64,000 nucleotides of DNA, taken from contig CAKZLO010000075.1 in NCBI GenBank assembly GCA_937127125.1, positions 1 through 64,000 of the forward strand. The letters are read 5' to 3'. The notes beneath the pieces are model-generated. The model was given only the letters and a program-made list of their open reading frames with translations, searched no databases and was not told where the DNA came from. Every line of letters begins with the position of its first letter. The first letter of the stretch is position 1. Shown one piece after another: positions 61,292 to 64,000 of the stretch. This DNA comes from an uncultured Ardenticatenia bacterium (GTDB taxonomy: Bacteria; Chloroflexota; Anaerolineae; 4572-78; NAK82). The position numbers were made by a program, and so were the translations under genes.

Positions 61292-62893
61292 ATGGACAAT
61301 GAGGAAGATCCGCGCGAGCTGCTAAGGCTGGCGATTCAAGCGGCCACGGCAGGCGATCGAAACCGGGCATATTTGCTGCTGCGCCGGGTAATTGCGAGTG
61401 ATCCCTCGAACGAGGTTGCTTGGCTCTGGCTGGTGGCAGTGGCCGAGCAGCCACGTGAGGCGCGCATTGCATTACGCCGGGTGGAACAACTCAATCCAAA
61501 CCATCCCAAACTTCCCGAAGCGCGCCACTGGTTGGAGGCGCGTTTGTCTGCTACACCTGCTACCTCTCCTAGTGCCGACGTCTCCCCTGAGGTTGCGGGT
61601 ATGCCTGTGGTACATCCACCTGTTGAGACCCAGCCAACGCCCCCTGTGCCCGTTTCCGAAGAGGAGATCGGCGACCTCATCCAGGAGAGGGTTGGTGAGG
61701 AACAGGTCGAGGTTCCCCGCAGTGAGGATACGGCACCTCGTGAACCACTGATAGAAGAGTCGAAACCTGTCGTGCAACGGCGTCCATGGCCAAAATGGGT
61801 TATCATTTTGCTGATCCTGGCTGTGGCAGCTGCACTTGCTCTGTTGGTGTTTTCAATCTGGCTACGATCCAATATTGCAAGGTCAGCCTCACTGTCGGTA
61901 TCTGGCCGCGATAAGCAGGTAGATGTCCTGCAGCCAGCTTTAAATGTTGCGCTCAGTGAGTCGCGCTGGGCCGATGTGGTCTCTATGTTGGAGACCTTTC
62001 ATCGAATAGACTCTTCCGACCCCAGGTGGCAGCACAGTGCGGCTAATGCTTACTTCCAGCTCAGCGTGATGCGACGTAAGGAAGGGGACTTACCGAGTGC
62101 TTTGGACGCGCTGAACAAAGCTCTTCAACTGGCGCCTGATGAGCCTCCGCTAGAGCGAGAACGTCGTTTGTTATCTCAACTGTTGGGAGGCATACAACTT
62201 TATAACGGACGCAATTGGCAATCTGCCATTGAGGCGTTTTCTCAAGTTTACGCTGAGGACCCTTCTTTTGCGGAGGTGGGTAACTGGCTCTATGGCGCCT
62301 ATTTCAATCTGGGGATCACGTTGCAGGATGCTGGTCAGCTGGTGGAGGCGCGTCAGGCTTTTCACTCTGCTTTGTCCGTGCGGCCGGAGCAGTTGGAGGC
62401 ACAGCAGAAGATACAGGAAGTCACAGAGCTGTTGCGCCCTCCTACCCCAACCGCGTCACCTACACCTACTGTGACCCCTACTCCGACAGCGACCCCGACG
62501 CCCGATCCAGAGGATCGCCTCATTCTGGTGGATATCTCTGAACAACGTATGTACGTGTACGAGAACGATCGCCTGCTGTGGAATTGGGTTGTCTCCACAG
62601 GGGAACCGGGTAAGGATACTGCTACCGGTCGCTATCGTGTGCTGGATAAGATCGAGATGGCCTATGCCAGTACATGGAATCTCGACATGCCCTATTGGCT
62701 CGGGATCTACTATTCTGGACCTCTCGAGAATGGCATCCATGCACTCCCGATTAACCGCACCACCGGCGTGAAGCTGTGGGAAGGTTTGCTGGGGCAACGT
62801 GTGTCGTATGGGTGTGTCATTCTGAGCGATGAAAATGCTCGCACACTTTTCGAGTGGGCGCAGGTTGGCACACCAGTAGTCATCCAGTGGTAA
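61292..62893 (+). CDS. TPR protein with C-terminal L,D-transpeptidase (YkuD) domain
   Basis: A 533-residue protein: cytoplasmic TPR-like part about 5-85 (AYLLLRRVIASDPSNEVAWL), acidic/Pro linker, one membrane helix about 168-192 (WVIILLILAVAAALALLVF), outer TPR region about 205-375, a Thr-Pro linker (TPTASPTPTVTPTPTATPTP), then YkuD about 407-533. The active-site pattern is present: HALPINRTTG and SYGCVILSDENA with the catalytic Cys. It should make 3-3 cross-links or attach proteins to peptidoglycan. TPRs on both sides of the membrane are unusual for the family. Confidence 0.9.
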   Translation: MDNEEDPRELLRLAIQAATAGDRNRAYLLLRRVIASDPSNEVAWLWLVAVAEQPREARIALRRVEQLNPNHPKLPEARHWLEARLSATPATSPSADVSPEVAGMPVVHPPVETQPTPPVPVSEEEIGDLIQERVGEEQVEVPRSEDTAPREPLIEESKPVVQRRPWPKWVIILLILAVAAALALLVFSIWLRSNIARSASLSVSGRDKQVDVLQPALNVALSESRWADVVSMLETFHRIDSSDPRWQHSAANAYFQLSVMRRKEGDLPSALDALNKALQLAPDEPPLERERRLLSQLLGGIQLYNGRNWQSAIEAFSQVYAEDPSFAEVGNWLYGAYFNLGITLQDAGQLVEARQAFHSALSVRPEQLEAQQKIQEVTELLRPPTPTASPTPTVTPTPTATPTPDPEDRLILVDISEQRMYVYENDRLLWNWVVSTGEPGKDTATGRYRVLDKIEMAYASTWNLDMPYWLGIYYSGPLENGIHALPINRTTGVKLWEGLLGQRVSYGCVILSDENARTLFEWAQVGTPVVIQW

Positions 62894-62920
62894 CAGAGCT
62901 ACATCAACTGTTGCCATTGA

Positions 62921-63256
62921 TCATAGATTAGATCCTCGCTGCGAGCTTCTCAGCAAGAGGGAGTAACCAGGAGCATACACGGTAGGGGCCGTGCAGGGAC
63001 TTGCTCTGGTTGAAAAATCTGCTATCGGTCGCGCAAGCCAGACATGTTTCTCGAACAGGTTTGGCATCATTGTGTACCAGCCCAAACACGGCACCACCAG
63101 ATACCAGTGTATAGCAGGTGGATCAAGACGATGAGATCCATTCTTGTCCTCTGGTGCGACTGTCCAGACCTGTTGCAGTGTCGGATGTAGCTCTCTGGCT
63201 CGGTCAGCTTCGCTGTGTGATGGTATCTGTGCTATGATCTCTTGGCTGCCTAGGGG
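62921..63256 (-). pseudogene. Open frame without a start, possible gene remnant
   Basis: The intergenic stretch 62894-63285 has no complete gene. On the minus strand 111 codons are open before TGA at 62921, with protein-like text such as SEADRARELHPTLQQVW, PPAIHWYLVVPCLGW and NLFEKHVWLARPI. There is no ATG in the first 70 codons and no ribosome site. It may be the 3' piece of a lost gene; family not recognised. Confidence 0.3.
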
Positions 63257-63285
63257 TCAGAACACTTGGAGGCAAGCCCAGCAGA

Positions 63286-63924
63286 TTACCTTCTATGCAC
63301 CGTGTTAGGAGATAACGACTGAAGATGGGCAGTATCGTTCAAAGTGTGTAGCCAGTGCCTATTGCGGGAAATCTCCAACGCACTGAGCGAAGCGGGCGCT
63401 GGCTCGAATTGCCAGAAGTGGCTTGCGTCGAGGCCGAGCAAGTGGCACAACAGCAAACGGCATACAACCAGGTGGGTGACCAGTACAATCGTCTGTTCAG
63501 GATGGCGTTCCACTGCCCAATGCAACGTCTCAGCGACGCGTCGATATACATCGTCCAAAGATTCACCATCAGGGAAGCGTATGGTGTGTGGTCGCTCATA
63601 CCAGGCAAGTGCCAGCTGGGGATAGCGAGCTCTAAATTCCACTTCGGTCAGGCCGGTGCAGGCGCCAAAATTGATATCGAGTAGACCTGGATGAGGGATC
63701 ACATCGAGGTGGCACGCCTGTCCGACAGGAGTGGCTGTCTGAAGTGTGCGCTGCAGCGGGCTAGCGTAAATAGCTGCTGGTTGCCAAGCAGCTGCGATAC
63801 GTTGCCCCAATGCAGCTGCTTGAAGCAGGCCAATCTCATCCAGCGGCACATCTGTCTGACCACGAAAGCGTTGTTCGCGGTTCCAGGCTGTCTGGCCATG
63901 GCGTATTAGCAACACTGTTGTCAT
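63286..63924 (-). CDS. Histidine phosphatase (phosphoglycerate-mutase-like)
   Basis: A 212-residue enzyme of the 2H-phosphatase superfamily. Seen: LLIRHGQTAWNREQRFRGQ with the phospho-His RHG motif, SPLQRTLQTA, LLDINFGACTGLTEVEF (Glu is replaced by Asp in the usual E-x-x-FG) and VLVTHLVVCRLLLCHLL with the second His. Resembles cobalamin/phosphoserine phosphatases and broad PhoE-like enzymes. Substrate unknown. Divergent from the rdgB-like gene with 17 bp between the starts. Confidence 0.9.
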   Translation of the reverse strand: MTTVLLIRHGQTAWNREQRFRGQTDVPLDEIGLLQAAALGQRIAAAWQPAAIYASPLQRTLQTATPVGQACHLDVIPHPGLLDINFGACTGLTEVEFRARYPQLALAWYERPHTIRFPDGESLDDVYRRVAETLHWAVERHPEQTIVLVTHLVVCRLLLCHLLGLDASHFWQFEPAPASLSALEISRNRHWLHTLNDTAHLQSLSPNTVHRR

Positions 63925-63941
63925 CTTTCTAAACCTGTTTT

Positions 63942-64000
63942 ATGTGCGCAAAATCTCTTCTAATCGCAACTAACAACTCGGGCAAACTGCGCGAGTTCCG
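63942..64000 (+). CDS. rdgB: XTP/dITP diphosphatase (RdgB/HAM1-like), 5' partial
   Basis: The last 59 bases encode MCAKSLLIATNNSGKLREF before the window ends. This N-terminus, with the nucleotide-binding TNNxGKLREF motif, is diagnostic of RdgB/HAM1 enzymes that remove non-canonical purine nucleotides. The ATG at 63942 is taken as start; the GTG at 63944 is in another frame. Only about 19 codons are visible, so the family call depends on one motif. Confidence 0.75.
   Translation, partial: MCAKSLLIATNNSGKLREF

Overview
The window looks like about 64 kb of chromosome from a Chloroflexota bacterium, most likely of the Anaerolineae type. This is inferred from protein character and not from a marker gene. 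The signs are Thr-Pro rich linkers in secreted proteins, LysM/SH3b/M23/L,D-transpeptidase wall proteins, cohesin domains outside a cellulosome, a cytochrome bd oxidase beside 2-hydroxyacyl-CoA dehydratase-like genes, and moderate GC. Promoters are mostly close to the sigma-70 consensus with 17-bp spacing. I saw no rRNA, tRNA, CRISPR array or transposase.

Layout. (1) 1-1085 (-): N-terminal part of a large secreted protein with a DUF11-type repeat, cut by the left edge. (2) 1301-23823 (-): an exopolysaccharide locus of the Wzx/Wzy type, with a GDP-mannose 3,5-epimerase, a cysteine-synthase-like enzyme, three GT4 glycosyltransferases, a hexapeptide acetyltransferase, a Wzy-like polymerase, two PaaK/CapK-type ligases in tandem, CapA, a Wzx-like flippase broken by one in-frame TGA, a YdcF protein, a Wzc-like co-polymerase, a membrane-anchored SDR, an uncharacterised protein, the initiating sugar-phosphate transferase, a DegT aminotransferase, a FemAB-like GNAT and a small HTH protein. 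(3) 24016-25953 (-): a GAF histidine kinase and a NarL-type response regulator. (4) 26407-28718 (+): WbpA/WbpP-type enzymes predicted to make UDP-GalNAcA. (5) 28724-32794 (-): membrane and cell-wall proteins, including a LasA-like M23 lipoprotein. (6) 32982-35397 (+): cydAB. (7) 35935-40763 (+): three cohesin-domain surface proteins and a subtilase ending in a dockerin. (8) 40833-43412 (-): a GT39-like membrane protein. (9) 44068-44345 (+): a candidate structured ncRNA. (10) 44393-45729 (-): rplS, rnhB and a ferredoxin. (11) 46071-47252 (+): a serine-palmitoyltransferase-like enzyme. (12) 47268-57197 (-): a nine-gene run behind a fully consensus promoter (hydrolase, GNAT, SDR, GDH-CBS fusion, GH-like lipoprotein, two HgdB-like subunits and their activase). 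(13) 57472-59156 (+) HAD and TspO-like; 59218-59466 (-) DUF2905; 59914-62893 (+) LysM-M23 and TPR-L,D-transpeptidase; 63286-63924 (-) histidine phosphatase; 63942-64000 (+) the start of an RdgB-type dITPase cut by the right edge.

How they may work together (inference): a sugar phosphate is loaded on undecaprenyl phosphate by the transferase at 20414, extended by the GT4 enzymes with sugars from the GME, DegT and WbpA/WbpP routes, flipped, polymerised by the Wzy-like protein and length-controlled by the Wzc-like protein. The flippase lesion would block export unless it is suppressed, replaced, or a sequence error. The cohesin and dockerin proteins suggest a non-cellulosomal system that docks a protease at the cell surface.
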